Both the position numbers and the translations under genes were made by a program. Shown in pieces: positions 1 through 8,407 of a stretch of 64,000 bases of DNA. The notes under the pieces were generated by a model that saw nothing but the letters and a program-made list of their open reading frames with translations, searched no databases and was not told the DNA's origin. This stretch comes from Burkholderia sp. Ac-20365 (GTDB lineage Bacteria; Pseudomonadota; Gammaproteobacteria; Burkholderiales; Burkholderiaceae). Every line of letters begins with the position of its first letter. The first letter of the stretch is position 1. The stretch covers positions 62,001 through 126,000 of the forward strand of contig NZ_JAAGPI010000024.1 of NCBI RefSeq assembly GCF_017104715.1, written 5' to 3'.

Positions 1-1127
1 GGCGTCGCCGAACCGAGCACGACAGGAATGCCGAGCTGCTTCGCGCGCCACACGGCCAGATCACGCGCCGAGTAGCGCAGACCTTCCTGCTGCTTGTAGG
101 CCGGATCGTGTTCCTCATCGACGACGATGATCGCCAGATGCGGCAGCGACGCCAGCACAGCCAGCCGCGTACCGAGCACGATGCGCGCGCGCCCCGTGTG
201 CGCGGCGAACCAGTTGCGGGCGCGCTCGCCTTCGGCAAGCCCACTGTGCAGCGTGACGATTTCGGTATCGTCCATCGACGCAAAACGCGCGCGAAATGCG
301 GCTTCGAATTGCGGCGTGAGGTTGATCTCGGGCACGAGCACCAGCGCCTGCGCCTGCGGATTGCTCGCCAGCAGACCGGCGAGCGCACGCAGATAGACCT
401 CCGTCTTGCCGCTGCCCGTCACGCCGTGTAGCAGAAACGGCGCGAAAGCGTGCGCGTTGCTGATGGCTTCGACAGCGGCCGATTGCTCGTCGGTAAGCGT
501 CGGGAGTGACGCGCTTTGCGGCGTGTGGTCCTGCGCGGCGCGGGGCGCGGCGGGATCGATGACGTCGAGCGCGACCCAGCCTTCCGCTTGCCACGCTTCG
601 AGTGTGGCGGTTGCTTTTGCGTGCAATGCGCGGGCATCGGCGGCGGGCAGCGAATCAGTGTCCGCGAGCGCAGCAGCCAGGCGACGCAGCGCCGTGGCGC
701 GTGCCGGAAGCGCATCGGGCAGCGCCGCGCGACCGGCAGGCAGCAAGCGGTAATGTTCTTCCGGCGCGAAAAGCCGTGCCCAGCGCGCTGGATCGCGCAG
801 TGCTTGCGGAAGCGCGGGCAGCGCGACTTCGCCAATACCGCGCTGGTAATACTCAGCAGCGAATTGCGTGAGTTGGAGCCAGGGTTCCGAAACAGGCGGA
901 CAGGCGGCGCATACGCTGTGGACCGATTTCAGGCGATCTGAGGGCACGTCACTGTGAGCAGTCACTTCCATGACGAGGCCCACCACGTGGCGCTTGCCAA
1001 ACGGCACGCTGACGAGCATGCCCGGCGCAGGCGCGAAAGCGGCGTCGCAGCGGTAGTCGAAAAGCGTCGGCAGAGGATGATCGAGCGCGACGCGAACGTA
1101 GATGCCAGTCAGATCGTCGACTCGCAT
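1..1127 (-). CDS. priA: Primosomal protein N' (replication restart helicase PriA), 5' part
   Basis: PriA recognises stalled forks and D-loops and reloads DnaB to restart replication. Reading leftward from ATG at 1127, the frame stays open to the window edge (about 375 codons; family about 730), so only the N-terminal DNA-binding part and the start of the helicase domain are present. Visible motifs are an N-terminus beginning MRVDDLTGIYVRVALDHPLP, the Walker A loop GVTGSGKTEVYL (near 400-426) and the helicase box DEEHDPAYKQQEG typical of PriA. The stop lies outside the window. DnaA-box-like sequences lie upstream of the start. Identification is secure; the exact start is the only in-frame ATG with the conserved N-terminus. 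Confidence 0.95.
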   Translation of the reverse strand, partial: MRVDDLTGIYVRVALDHPLPTLFDYRCDAAFAPAPGMLVSVPFGKRHVVGLVMEVTAHSDVPSDRLKSVHSVCAACPPVSEPWLQLTQFAAEYYQRGIGEVALPALPQALRDPARWARLFAPEEHYRLLPAGRAALPDALPARATALRRLAAALADTDSLPAADARALHAKATATLEAWQAEGWVALDVIDPAAPRAAQDHTPQSASLPTLTDEQSAAVEAISNAHAFAPFLLHGVTGSGKTEVYLRALAGLLASNPQAQALVLVPEINLTPQFEAAFRARFASMDDTEIVTLHSGLAEGERARNWFAAHTGRARIVLGTRLAVLASLPHLAIIVVDEEHDPAYKQQEGLRYSARDLAVWRAKQLGIPVVLGSAT

Positions 1128-1571
1128 GGACGCCCTTCGCGGAGAAAGTTATTCACAGGCTGGAACCCGCCGCCGACACACTTAAAGTAAAACTTCAATT
1201 TCGGCGCTAAGTTTTGATTTTGCATCGACAATTACGATCGATCCCGCTGGCCTGTGGATAACTTTGTTGAGAACTTGCCCCGGATAGCCCGCGAGGGCCG
1301 TCGCACCGGCCTCTTTGTGGGATAGCGCACATTTGTCTTAAGAACCCGGAAACCCTTGTCGCTCAAGGGCTTGACCAGATTTCTCCCGACTTTTCAAGGT
1401 GGCTGCGACGATTCATCCCTCTACCGCGCCGCAACGAGACAAATGTGCATAAGTCAAGTCTTGACAACGCCAGGACGACGGCAGGACGGCCTTTGGAACG
1501 CTATTTTCCCCTTAGGCCGAGAGCCCACGTCGCTGCATCGCAACAAAAACGTCACAATCCTGGGGATCGTT
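1128..1571. other. Intergenic region priA-hemE with two DnaA-box-like sites and an inverted repeat
   Basis: No gene is supported in these 444 bases. Two 9-mers resemble DnaA boxes: TTATTCACA at 1149-1157 and a perfect TGTGGATAA at 1253-1261, with an AT-rich stretch between them. A perfect 12-base inverted repeat (GCACATTTGTCT at 1327-1338, its complement at 1437-1448) brackets about 100 bases. The region must hold the priA promoter unless priA is read through from hemE; I could not pick one with confidence. Confidence 0.5.
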
Positions 1572-2675
1572 TCACGCCTTTGGAGCACTGCTCGCCGCCC
1601 GGATGGCGCGGCTGTGCCGGTGCACTTCGTCGACCAGTTCAGCGACGTGTTCAGGCGGCGTGAATTGCGAGATGCCGTGTCCCAGATTGAACACGTGCCC
1701 CGGGTGATTGCCGAAGCTGTCGAGCACCGCGCGCGCTTCGATGCGGATGGTCGACGGCGGCGCAAACAGCACGGACGGATCGATGTTGCCCTGAAGCGCG
1801 ACCTTGCCGCCGACGCGCTCGCGCGCCTTGCTCAGATTCACCGTCCAGTCGAGCCCAACGGCATCGACGCCCGTCGCGGCAATCTCGTCGAGCCACAGAC
1901 CGCCGCCCTTCGTGAAGGTGATGACGGGCACGCGATTACCGTCATGCTCGCGCTTCAACTGGTTCACGACCTGCTGGATGTAGTGCAGCGAGAAGCGCTG
2001 ATAGATGCCGTCGGCGAGTGCGCCGCCCCATGTATCGAAAATCATCACGGCCTGGGCGCCCGCTTCGATCTGCGCGTTCAGATAAGCCGCGACCGCCTTC
2101 GCGTTGACGTCGAGAATGCGGTGCATCAGATCCGGCCGGCTATAGAGCATCGACTTCACGGTGCGGAAGTCGTCCGAACCGCCGCCTTCGACCATGTAGC
2201 ACGCAAGCGTCCACGGGCTGCCAGAAAAGCCGATTAGCGGCACGCGCTGGCGGCCTTGCGCGTCGGTGAGCGCGGTGCGGATCTGGCGCACGGCGTCGGT
2301 GACGTAGCGCAGCGTGCTGTCGATATCGGGCACTGCCAGACGCGCGACATCTTCCTCCGTGCGCACCGGGTGCGCGAACTTCGGCCCTTCGCCGACCTGG
2401 AAATCGAGGCCGAGCCCCATCGCGTCGGGAATGGTGAGGATGTCGGAGAAGAGAATGGCGGCGTCGAGCGGATAGCGCTCGAGCGGCTGCAATGTGACTT
2501 CCGTCGCGTAATCGGGATTCTTCGCGAGGCCGAGAAAGCTGCCCGCGCGGCTGCGCGTCGCGTTGTACTCCGGCAGATAACGTCCCGCCTGGCGCATCAG
2601 CCAGATCGGCGTGTACTCGGTCGGCTGGCGCAGTAACGCGCGCAGGAAGGTGTCGTTGAGGAGGTTGTAGGCCAC
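1572..2675 (-). CDS. hemE: Uroporphyrinogen decarboxylase
   Basis: HemE decarboxylates the four acetate side chains of uroporphyrinogen III to give coproporphyrinogen III in haem synthesis; it is a cytosolic TIM-barrel enzyme. The protein has the family N-terminal block TPIWLMRQAGRYLPEY, with substrate-binding Arg residues and the nearby FSDILTIPDAMG segment. I chose GTG at 2675 (367 aa) because it gives MAYNLLNDTFLRALL, matching the usual family start; a TTG at 2696 would add seven residues. There is no ATG in this part of the frame. It reads toward priA and diverges from the periplasmic-binding gene at 2848, sharing the 2676-2847 control region. Full length compared with about 350-360 residues. 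Confidence 0.95.
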   Translation of the reverse strand: MAYNLLNDTFLRALLRQPTEYTPIWLMRQAGRYLPEYNATRSRAGSFLGLAKNPDYATEVTLQPLERYPLDAAILFSDILTIPDAMGLGLDFQVGEGPKFAHPVRTEEDVARLAVPDIDSTLRYVTDAVRQIRTALTDAQGRQRVPLIGFSGSPWTLACYMVEGGGSDDFRTVKSMLYSRPDLMHRILDVNAKAVAAYLNAQIEAGAQAVMIFDTWGGALADGIYQRFSLHYIQQVVNQLKREHDGNRVPVITFTKGGGLWLDEIAATGVDAVGLDWTVNLSKARERVGGKVALQGNIDPSVLFAPPSTIRIEARAVLDSFGNHPGHVFNLGHGISQFTPPEHVAELVDEVHRHSRAIRAASSAPKA

Positions 2676-2775
2676 GTTGCTCGCAACTGAAGGCAAAGGG
2701 ATATTTTAACCGTTGAGCGCCCGACGACGCCTCCGTAATCCTGGCAATTGCTGTTTGTCCTATACCTTCCAGTCG

Positions 2776-2815
2776 ATAGTCACCGATAGTTGCCCGGACT
2801 ATTATCGATCCCGTT
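2776..2815. promoter_or_regulatory. Possible operator with repeated CGATAGT motifs between hemE and the pheC-like gene
   Basis: The divergent intergenic region carries CGATAGT in quick succession followed by the inverted ACTATTATCG, giving a near-palindromic cluster just upstream of the pheC-like gene. This is the look of a repressor or activator site, but I do not recognise the regulator. The assignment rests on symmetry alone. Confidence 0.25.
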
Positions 2816-2847
2816 GCACCACGATAAACAACGATAACGGAGACTCG

Positions 2848-3630
2848 ATGAAGAAAGCCATTCTGGTGCTGGCGAGCGCCCTGTGTTGTACGGGCGCGGC
2901 CCATGCGCAAAGTGTCGCACCTGCGGCGGGATCGCGGCTCGACGAAGTGCTGTCGCGCGGTTCGCTGCGGGCCTGCACGACAGGCGACTACAAGCCGTAT
3001 TCGTTCTACAAGCAGGATGAGCAGTTCGAAGGCATCGACATCGACATGGCGGAATCGCTGGCGAAGTCGCTCGGCGTGAAAGCGGAGTTCGTCAAAACGT
3101 CATGGTCGAACTTGATGAACGACTTCGTGGCGAAATGCGATGTCGCTGTCGGTGGCGTTTCGACCACGCTGGATCGGCAGAAACGGGCTTTCTTCACGGT
3201 CGCGTATCAGGTGGATGGGAAGTCGCCTATCGTGCGTTGCGACGAAGTCGAGAAGTATCAGACGGTTGCGCAGATCGACCAGTCGTCGACGCGCGTGATC
3301 TTCAACCCGGGCGGCACGAATGAACGGTTTGCGAGGCAATTTTTTCCGCATGCGACCCTCACCGTCTACCCGGATAACGTCACTATCTTCAAGCAGATTC
3401 TCGCGGGCAAGGCTGATGTGATGGTGACGGACGCGTCGGAAACGCTCTTGCAGCAAAAGCTCAACCCGGGACTATGCGCGGTGCATCCAGACAAGCCGTT
3501 TCAGTACGGCGAAAAGGCATGGTTGGTGCCGCGAGGCGACGTCGTCTTCCAGCAATATGTCGATCAGTGGTTACATCTGGCGCGTGCGTCGGGCGAATAT
3601 CAGGCGATATCCGACAAGTGGCTGAAGTAA
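2848..3630 (+). CDS. pheC: Periplasmic cyclohexadienyl dehydratase-like protein (solute-binding family 3 fold)
   Basis: The 260-residue protein has a signal peptide (residues 1-21, cleavage after AHA) and a family 3 solute-binding fold. Segments such as CTTGDYKPYSF, EGIDIDMAESLAKSLGVK, FNPGGTNERFA and VMVTDASET match the periplasmic cyclohexadienyl dehydratase PheC, which converts prephenate to phenylpyruvate and arogenate to phenylalanine outside the cytoplasm. The start is ATG 2848 after a GGAGAC ribosome-binding site; upstream starts in the frame lack a signal peptide. No permease or ATPase gene is adjacent, which favours the enzyme over a transporter component, but an orphan binding protein remains possible. 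Monocistronic and divergent from hemE. Confidence 0.8.
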   Translation: MKKAILVLASALCCTGAAHAQSVAPAAGSRLDEVLSRGSLRACTTGDYKPYSFYKQDEQFEGIDIDMAESLAKSLGVKAEFVKTSWSNLMNDFVAKCDVAVGGVSTTLDRQKRAFFTVAYQVDGKSPIVRCDEVEKYQTVAQIDQSSTRVIFNPGGTNERFARQFFPHATLTVYPDNVTIFKQILAGKADVMVTDASETLLQQKLNPGLCAVHPDKPFQYGEKAWLVPRGDVVFQQYVDQWLHLARASGEYQAISDKWLK

Positions 3631-3650
3631 CGCCGACTTTGTGACGGCCG

Positions 3651-3688
3651 AAGCAGTCGCACTTACCGATCGGTTCGCGCGACTGCTT
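3651..3688 (+). other. Stem-loop after the pheC-like gene
   Basis: Twenty bases after the stop, AAGCAGTCGC pairs perfectly with GCGACTGCTT, with a smaller palindrome ACCGATCGGT in the loop. No T-run follows, so this is not a classic intrinsic terminator. It may protect the 3' end of the mRNA or act with Rho. Confidence 0.45.
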
Positions 3689-4089
3689 GGGGACTAATCA
3701 TCTGATGTTATATACCCGCCAGGTCGCTCATGAGTCCGTTCCGGACGGTCGGTTAATGCGGCGACGCAGCATCAATTTGAGGAGATGACGAACGGCAGTT
3801 TGAAACGGACGGCTGTGTAATCCGTATGAGCATTAGGGTTGAGGGAATTGGACTGATTGGCCGCGGCACTCCGCGTGTCCTCGAATCTGCGATAACGCAG
3901 CGCAATAGACTATGCGAACGGTCGCACCAAAACAGCCACAATTGACTCAAAAGGTATCGGTAATATTTGCGCAATATGCGTTTCAGACTCGCAAAAAATC
4001 CCGCAGCGCCTTATCTGGCGGGCGTTACAACCTGAAACACTTTGTTACCGCGCAAGGCAGGTAATTCGCCCACAATGCCTTTCACGGGT

Positions 4090-4300
4090 TCAGCAAGGAT
4101 GCGGCCGGGTAGTAGTGTCTTTAGACATATCTCTCCCGGCGGTCGGCAAAAAAAAGCGCCGAAGCTCTTCAAAGGGGCATCTCTGCTGGAATCGTGGTCG
4201 ACGTCGATCGCGTCGAATAGTCGGTTCCTCCAATGGTCTCCTCGCGCTAACCCCGTAGCGTGTGGTTTTTAGCGGGCTCCAGGCCCGCTTTTTTTTTGCC
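4090..4300 (+). ncRNA. Candidate small RNA ending in a strong intrinsic terminator
   Basis: Features are a compound hairpin at 4107-4141 (CCGGG pairing with CCCGG around an inner TGTC/GACA stem), an A-run followed by a short GC hairpin, and a terminator at 4272-4300 (AGCGGGC, loop TCCAG, GCCCGCT, then nine T). No open frame of quality overlaps it on this strand. The 5' end is a guess; no convincing promoter was found. I do not recognise it as 6S RNA, tmRNA, RNase P RNA or SRP RNA. Confidence 0.35.
4272..4300 (+). terminator. Intrinsic terminator of the candidate small RNA
   Basis: A seven-base perfect stem (AGCGGGC/GCCCGCT) with loop TCCAG is followed directly by nine T on the plus strand. 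The minus strand lacks a comparable T-run after the stem, so it works rightward. Confidence 0.75.
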
Positions 4301-4358
4301 TCGCCAAACGTTTGCGCACTGTTTGTTCTCAGCGTGAACTGGCTCCCCAAAAGCAGAA

Positions 4359-4387
4359 CGCCGTGTGACTTGCACACGGCGTTTTTT
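4359..4387. terminator. Strong hairpin terminator between the acyl-CoA synthetase gene and the RNA region
   Basis: CGCCGTGTG pairs perfectly with CACACGGCG around ACTTG, followed by TTTTTT on the plus strand. Read on the minus strand the hairpin is followed only by TTCTGCTTTT, so it may end the leftward acyl-CoA synthetase transcript weakly and rightward transcripts strongly. Confidence 0.7.
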
Positions 4388-4414
4388 GCTTTCAGGCCTC
4401 GAGAGTTCTCCACG

Positions 4415-6145
4415 TCACGCGGTCTTATCTTCCTTGAGGTGAAGTTCGTCGATCATTCGCTCGCGCATCACGAACTTCTGAACCTTGCCTGTCACCGTCA
4501 TCGGCAGTTCGTCGACGAAGCGGATGTATTTCGGAATCTTGTAGTGCGCGATCTGGCCGCGGCAAAACTCCTGCACGTCTTCGGCGTTCAGATGCTCGCC
4601 GGCGCGCAGGACGACCCACGCACAAACTTCCTCGCCGTACTTCGAGTCCGGCACGCCGAATACCTGGACACTCTGAATCTTCGGATGGCGGAACAGAAAC
4701 TCCTCGATTTCGCGCGGATAGATGTTCTCGCCACCGCGGATCAACATGTCCTTCAGCCGGCCCACGATATTGCAATAGCCGTCCGCGTCAATCGTCGCGA
4801 GGTCGCCGGTATGCATCCAGCCGTCGACGATGCTTTCGCGCGTCTTCGCCTCGTCGCCCCAGTAGCCCTTCATCACCGAGTAGCCGCGCGTGCACAACTC
4901 GCCCGTTTCGCCGACCGGCACGATATTGCCGAGCGGATCGACCACTTTCACTTCCAGATGCGGCTGAATCCGACCGACCGTCGTTGTCCGCTTATCTAGC
5001 GGATCTGTGGTCGAACTCTGGAACGACACAGGACTCGTCTCAGTCATCCCGTAAGCGATCGTGATTTCAGCGAGATGCATCTGCGAGACGACACGTTTCA
5101 TCGTCTCGATCGGGCACGGCGAGCCCGCCATGATGCCCGTGCGCAGCCGTGTCAGATCGAAGGTCGCGAAATCCGGGTGATCCAGTTCGGCGATGAACAT
5201 GGTGGGAACGCCGTGCAACGCCGTGCATTTTTCCTCTGCGACCGCTTTTAGCGTTGCACCCGGCTCGAACGCTTCGCCCGGGAACACCATCGCGGCACCC
5301 ACTGAAACGCACGCCAACACGGCCAGAACCATTCCGAAACAGTGATACAGCGGCACCGGAATACACAGCGAATCCTGTTCGGTGAGCCGCATTGCCATCG
5401 CGATGTAGCGCGCGTTGTTCACCACGTTCCGGTGCGTCAGCGTGGCGCCCTTCGGATTCCCGGTCGTGCCGCTCGTGAACTGGATGTTGATGGGATCATT
5501 CGCATCGAGCGTCGCGCCGATCGCGTCGAGTCTTGCGGGATCGAATGCTTCTCGCCCGCTCTCAATCACGTCCGAGAAGGTCAGCATGCCCGGCGTTTCG
5601 GTGTCGCACATGCGGATCACGATTCGCAGATCCGGCAAACGGGCCGCGTGGAGATCGCCGGGTGTAGCCGTTGCGAGTTCCGGCGCCAGTTCCTGCAGCA
5701 TCTGCAGATACATCGACGTCTTGAACTTCTCTGCCGAGATGATCGCCTTGCAGCTCACCTTGTTCAATGCGTATTCGAGTTCGGCGAGACGATAGGCGGG
5801 ATTGATGTTGACCAGTACGGCACCGATACGCGCCGTCGCAAACTGCGTCATCAGCCATTCGACGCGGTTCGGCGACCAGATGCCGACGCGATCGCCCTTC
5901 TGGATTCCAAGCTGCAGCAAACCGGACGCCAATACGTCGACTTCTTGCTGAAACTCCGCCCAATTCCAGCGAATTTCCTGCTCGCGAAACACCACGGCCG
6001 GCCGCTCGGGGAAGCGTCGCGCCGTGTCGACCAGAAACTGTCCGACCGTCGATTCGCTTAGCGGCACTTCTGTCGAACCACGCACGTAGGACAGCCCGTC
6101 TTTAGGCTCGATGAGTGCACTCTCTCCTGCAGCTTGCGTTGCCAT
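4415..6145 (-). CDS. AMP-forming fatty-acid/acyl-CoA synthetase family protein
   Basis: A 576-residue member of the ANL superfamily, which activates a carboxylic acid to its acyl-adenylate and then to the CoA thioester. It carries the phosphate-binding loop TSGTTGNPKGATLTHRN, the YGMTETSP motif, the hinge region around GRLKDMLIRGGENIYPREIE, and a C-terminal lysine in TVTGKVQK needed for adenylation. The start is ATG 6145 after GGAGAC; a longer frame would add 27 residues without family similarity. Medium or long-chain fatty acids are the likely substrate from overall resemblance to FadD-like enzymes, but the acid cannot be read from the sequence. Single gene, separated from the atp operon by a terminator. 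Confidence 0.85.
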   Translation of the reverse strand: MATQAAGESALIEPKDGLSYVRGSTEVPLSESTVGQFLVDTARRFPERPAVVFREQEIRWNWAEFQQEVDVLASGLLQLGIQKGDRVGIWSPNRVEWLMTQFATARIGAVLVNINPAYRLAELEYALNKVSCKAIISAEKFKTSMYLQMLQELAPELATATPGDLHAARLPDLRIVIRMCDTETPGMLTFSDVIESGREAFDPARLDAIGATLDANDPINIQFTSGTTGNPKGATLTHRNVVNNARYIAMAMRLTEQDSLCIPVPLYHCFGMVLAVLACVSVGAAMVFPGEAFEPGATLKAVAEEKCTALHGVPTMFIAELDHPDFATFDLTRLRTGIMAGSPCPIETMKRVVSQMHLAEITIAYGMTETSPVSFQSSTTDPLDKRTTTVGRIQPHLEVKVVDPLGNIVPVGETGELCTRGYSVMKGYWGDEAKTRESIVDGWMHTGDLATIDADGYCNIVGRLKDMLIRGGENIYPREIEEFLFRHPKIQSVQVFGVPDSKYGEEVCAWVVLRAGEHLNAEDVQEFCRGQIAHYKIPKYIRFVDELPMTVTGKVQKFVMRERMIDELHLKEDKTA

Positions 6146-6304
6146 GGTGTTGTCTCCAGAGGTGAATCCAGTATTGAAATGAGTTTGCGACCGATTGTGC
6201 CTCTGCGGCGATCCGCCCGGCATCAAGTCTTACCCGCAGCTTTCTAGCTGTTTCGGGCGTCGGTATGATTTTGCTGACCTTTCCGTAAACGTCAAGTACA
6301 AGAC

Positions 6305-6332
6305 GAAAAAAAGCAGCCACGAGGGCTGCTTT
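6305..6332 (-). terminator. Terminator of the atp operon
   Basis: On the minus strand AAGCAGCC pairs with GGCTGCTT over a five-base loop and is followed by a run of T (plus-strand A-run 6306-6312). It lies 12 bases beyond the atpC stop. Confidence 0.85.
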
Positions 6333-6344
6333 CGAGTGTGCTGC

Positions 6345-6770
6345 TTACTGCTGTCCGCGCAGCTTGCGCAGACGCTGGATCGCGGCCAGCTGCGCCGTCG
6401 CGTACGCCAGCTCCGCTTGCGCGGTAGCGTATTCGAGGTTCGAGCCGGTATTTTGCAGCGCTTCTTCCGCGCGCTTGCGTGCCTGCTCTGCCTTTGCTTC
6501 GTCGAGATCCTTGCCGCGGATTGCCGTGTCGGCCAAAACCGTCACCGCACCTGGCTGAACTTCGAGAATGCCGCCAGCGACGAACACGAACTCTTCGTCG
6601 CCATTTTCAGATTCGATACGCACCGCACCCGGACGGATCCGCGTGATGAGCGGCGTGTGGCCCGGCAGAATGCCGAGCTCGCCCGCTTCGCCCGGGAGCG
6701 CAACGAACTTCGCCTGGCCCGAGAAGATTTCCTCTTCCGCGCTGACGACGTCTACCTTGATGGTTGCCAT
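6345..6770 (-). CDS. atpC: ATP synthase F1 subunit epsilon
   Basis: Epsilon is part of the central stalk of F1 with gamma; its N-terminal beta-sandwich binds the c-ring and its C-terminal helices inhibit ATP hydrolysis. The 141-residue protein starts MATIKVDVVSAEEEIFSGQA and has the conserved GELGILPGHTPLIT segment near residues 31-44, then a helical tail rich in Ala, Glu and Lys. Last gene of the operon, about 150 bases after atpD and directly before the operon terminator. Usual length for the family. Confidence 0.97.
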   Translation of the reverse strand: MATIKVDVVSAEEEIFSGQAKFVALPGEAGELGILPGHTPLITRIRPGAVRIESENGDEEFVFVAGGILEVQPGAVTVLADTAIRGKDLDEAKAEQARKRAEEALQNTGSNLEYATAQAELAYATAQLAAIQRLRKLRGQQ

Positions 6771-6920
6771 TTATGTCGACTCCTGTCGACCAGAGTCGGC
6801 GCTTCAACGCGCTGCTCTGGTCCCGTGGTTGAGCGTAGGTCGAGGCACCCGCTTCGCCTGGTAACCGTCTCGCGACGACTACCGCACGCGAGCCGGCGCC
6901 CGCTTCGTTACACCCAGCCT

Positions 6921-8315
6921 TTACTGGATCTTCTTGGCCTTTTCGAAGGCTTCGTCGATCGTGCCGACCATGTAGAACGCCTGCTCCGGCAGGTGATCGC
7001 ACTCGCCGTCGACGATCATCTTGAAGCCACGGATCGTTTCCTTCAGCGGCACGTACTTGCCCGGCGAGCCCGTGAACACTTCAGCAACGTGGAACGGCTG
7101 CGACAGGAAGCGCTGGATCTTACGAGCGCGCGCGACCGACAGCTTGTCTTCCGGCGACAGTTCGTCCATGCCCAGAATCGCGATAATGTCGCGCAGTTCC
7201 TTGTAGCGCTGCAGCGTTTGCTGAACGCCACGCGTGATGTTGTAGTGCTCTTCACCGATCACGTGCGGGTCGATCTGGCGCGAGGTCGAATCGAGCGGGT
7301 CGACTGCCGGGTAGATACCCAGCGAAGCGATGTCACGCGACAGAACGACGGTTGCGTCCAGGTGGCCGAAGGTCGTAGCCGGCGACGGGTCGGTCAAGTC
7401 ATCCGCAGGGACGTACACGGCCTGAACCGACGTAATCGAGCCCGTCTTCGTCGACGTAATACGCTCTTGCAGCTTGCCCATTTCTTCAGCGAGAGTAGGC
7501 TGATAGCCCACTGCGGAAGGCATACGGCCCAGCAGTGCCGACACTTCCGTGCCAGCCAGCGTGAAACGGTAGATGTTGTCGACGAAGAACAGCACGTCGA
7601 GGCCTTCGTCACGGAAGTGCTCAGCCATCGTCAGACCCGTCAGCGCGACGCGCAGACGGTTGCCCGGCGGCTCGTTCATCTGGCCGTACACCAGCGCGAC
7701 CTTGTCCAGAACGTTCGAGTCCTTCATTTCGTGATAGAAGTCGTTCCCTTCGCGGGTACGCTCGCCAACACCGGCGAACACGGAGTAACCACCGTGTTCC
7801 TTAGCGATGTTGTTGATCAGTTCCATCATGTTGACGGTCTTGCCCACGCCAGCACCGCCGAACAGGCCAACCTTACCGCCCTTCGCGAACGGGCAGATCA
7901 GGTCGATAACCTTGATACCCGTTTCGAGCAGTTCCGTCGACGGCGACAGTTCGTCGAACGCCGGAGCCTTCTGGTGGATCGAGCGCGTCGTCTCGCTCGA
8001 GATCGGGCCAGCTTCGTCGATCGGACGGCCCAGCACGTCCATGATGCGGCCGAGCGTCGGCTTGCCGACGGGCACGCTGATCGGCTTGGCCGTGTTCTTG
8101 ACGATCACGCCGCGGCGCAGACCATCCGACGAACCCAGACAGATGGTACGGACAACGCCGTCGCCCAGCTGCTGCTGGACTTCGAGCGTCAGTTCCGAAC
8201 CTTCGAGAATGAGCGCGTCGTAAACCTTCGGCATGGTTTCACGCGGGAATTCCACGTCGATCACCGCGCCGATGCACTGTACGATCTTGCCTTCTACCAA
8301 AGCAGTAGTACTCAT
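6921..8315 (-). CDS. atpD: ATP synthase F1 subunit beta
   Basis: The catalytic subunit of F1, 464 residues. The Walker A loop GGAGVGKT, the catalytic-Glu segment VGERTREGNDFYHEM, a Walker B strand ending LFFVDNIYRFTLAGTE and the C-terminal DELSPEDK (DELSEED-like) region are all present. Starts at ATG 8315 after AAAGGAAAAG. The strong conservation and codon use fit a highly expressed gene. It sits between atpG and atpC in the standard order. Confidence 0.98.
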   Translation of the reverse strand: MSTTALVEGKIVQCIGAVIDVEFPRETMPKVYDALILEGSELTLEVQQQLGDGVVRTICLGSSDGLRRGVIVKNTAKPISVPVGKPTLGRIMDVLGRPIDEAGPISSETTRSIHQKAPAFDELSPSTELLETGIKVIDLICPFAKGGKVGLFGGAGVGKTVNMMELINNIAKEHGGYSVFAGVGERTREGNDFYHEMKDSNVLDKVALVYGQMNEPPGNRLRVALTGLTMAEHFRDEGLDVLFFVDNIYRFTLAGTEVSALLGRMPSAVGYQPTLAEEMGKLQERITSTKTGSITSVQAVYVPADDLTDPSPATTFGHLDATVVLSRDIASLGIYPAVDPLDSTSRQIDPHVIGEEHYNITRGVQQTLQRYKELRDIIAILGMDELSPEDKLSVARARKIQRFLSQPFHVAEVFTGSPGKYVPLKETIRGFKMIVDGECDHLPEQAFYMVGTIDEAFEKAKKIQ

Positions 8316-8407
8316 CGCTTTTCCTTTAGATACTCAATTCTTCACTCGCGCAACGGCGCATTTCGGTGGAATCGCCTTAAAGGCGCTCCCGCGTGTCGAC
8401 GTTAGCG

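Larger units (their letters stand above)
3689..4414. other. Long intergenic region without a protein gene
   Basis: No reading frame here has protein-like composition; those that exist are short and low quality. The region is more AT-rich than its neighbours and ends in two intrinsic terminators that both face right. Since no rightward gene lies just upstream, it probably holds an untranslated RNA (see the candidate at about 4090-4300). Confidence 0.5.

Noticed and set aside
3708..3760. Hammerhead-ribozyme-like fragment CTCATGAGTCCG
   Set aside because: The conserved CUGAUGA and GAAA core and stems are not all present.
4090..4413. Leftward 107-codon frame in the intergenic region
   Set aside because: It crosses two terminators and has no family-like composition or ribosome-binding site.
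6195..8405. Very long rightward open frame (736 codons) over atpC and atpD
   Set aside because: Antisense shadow of highly conserved atpD/atpC. The translation is Arg/His-rich with no motifs, as expected for GC-rich codon shadows.
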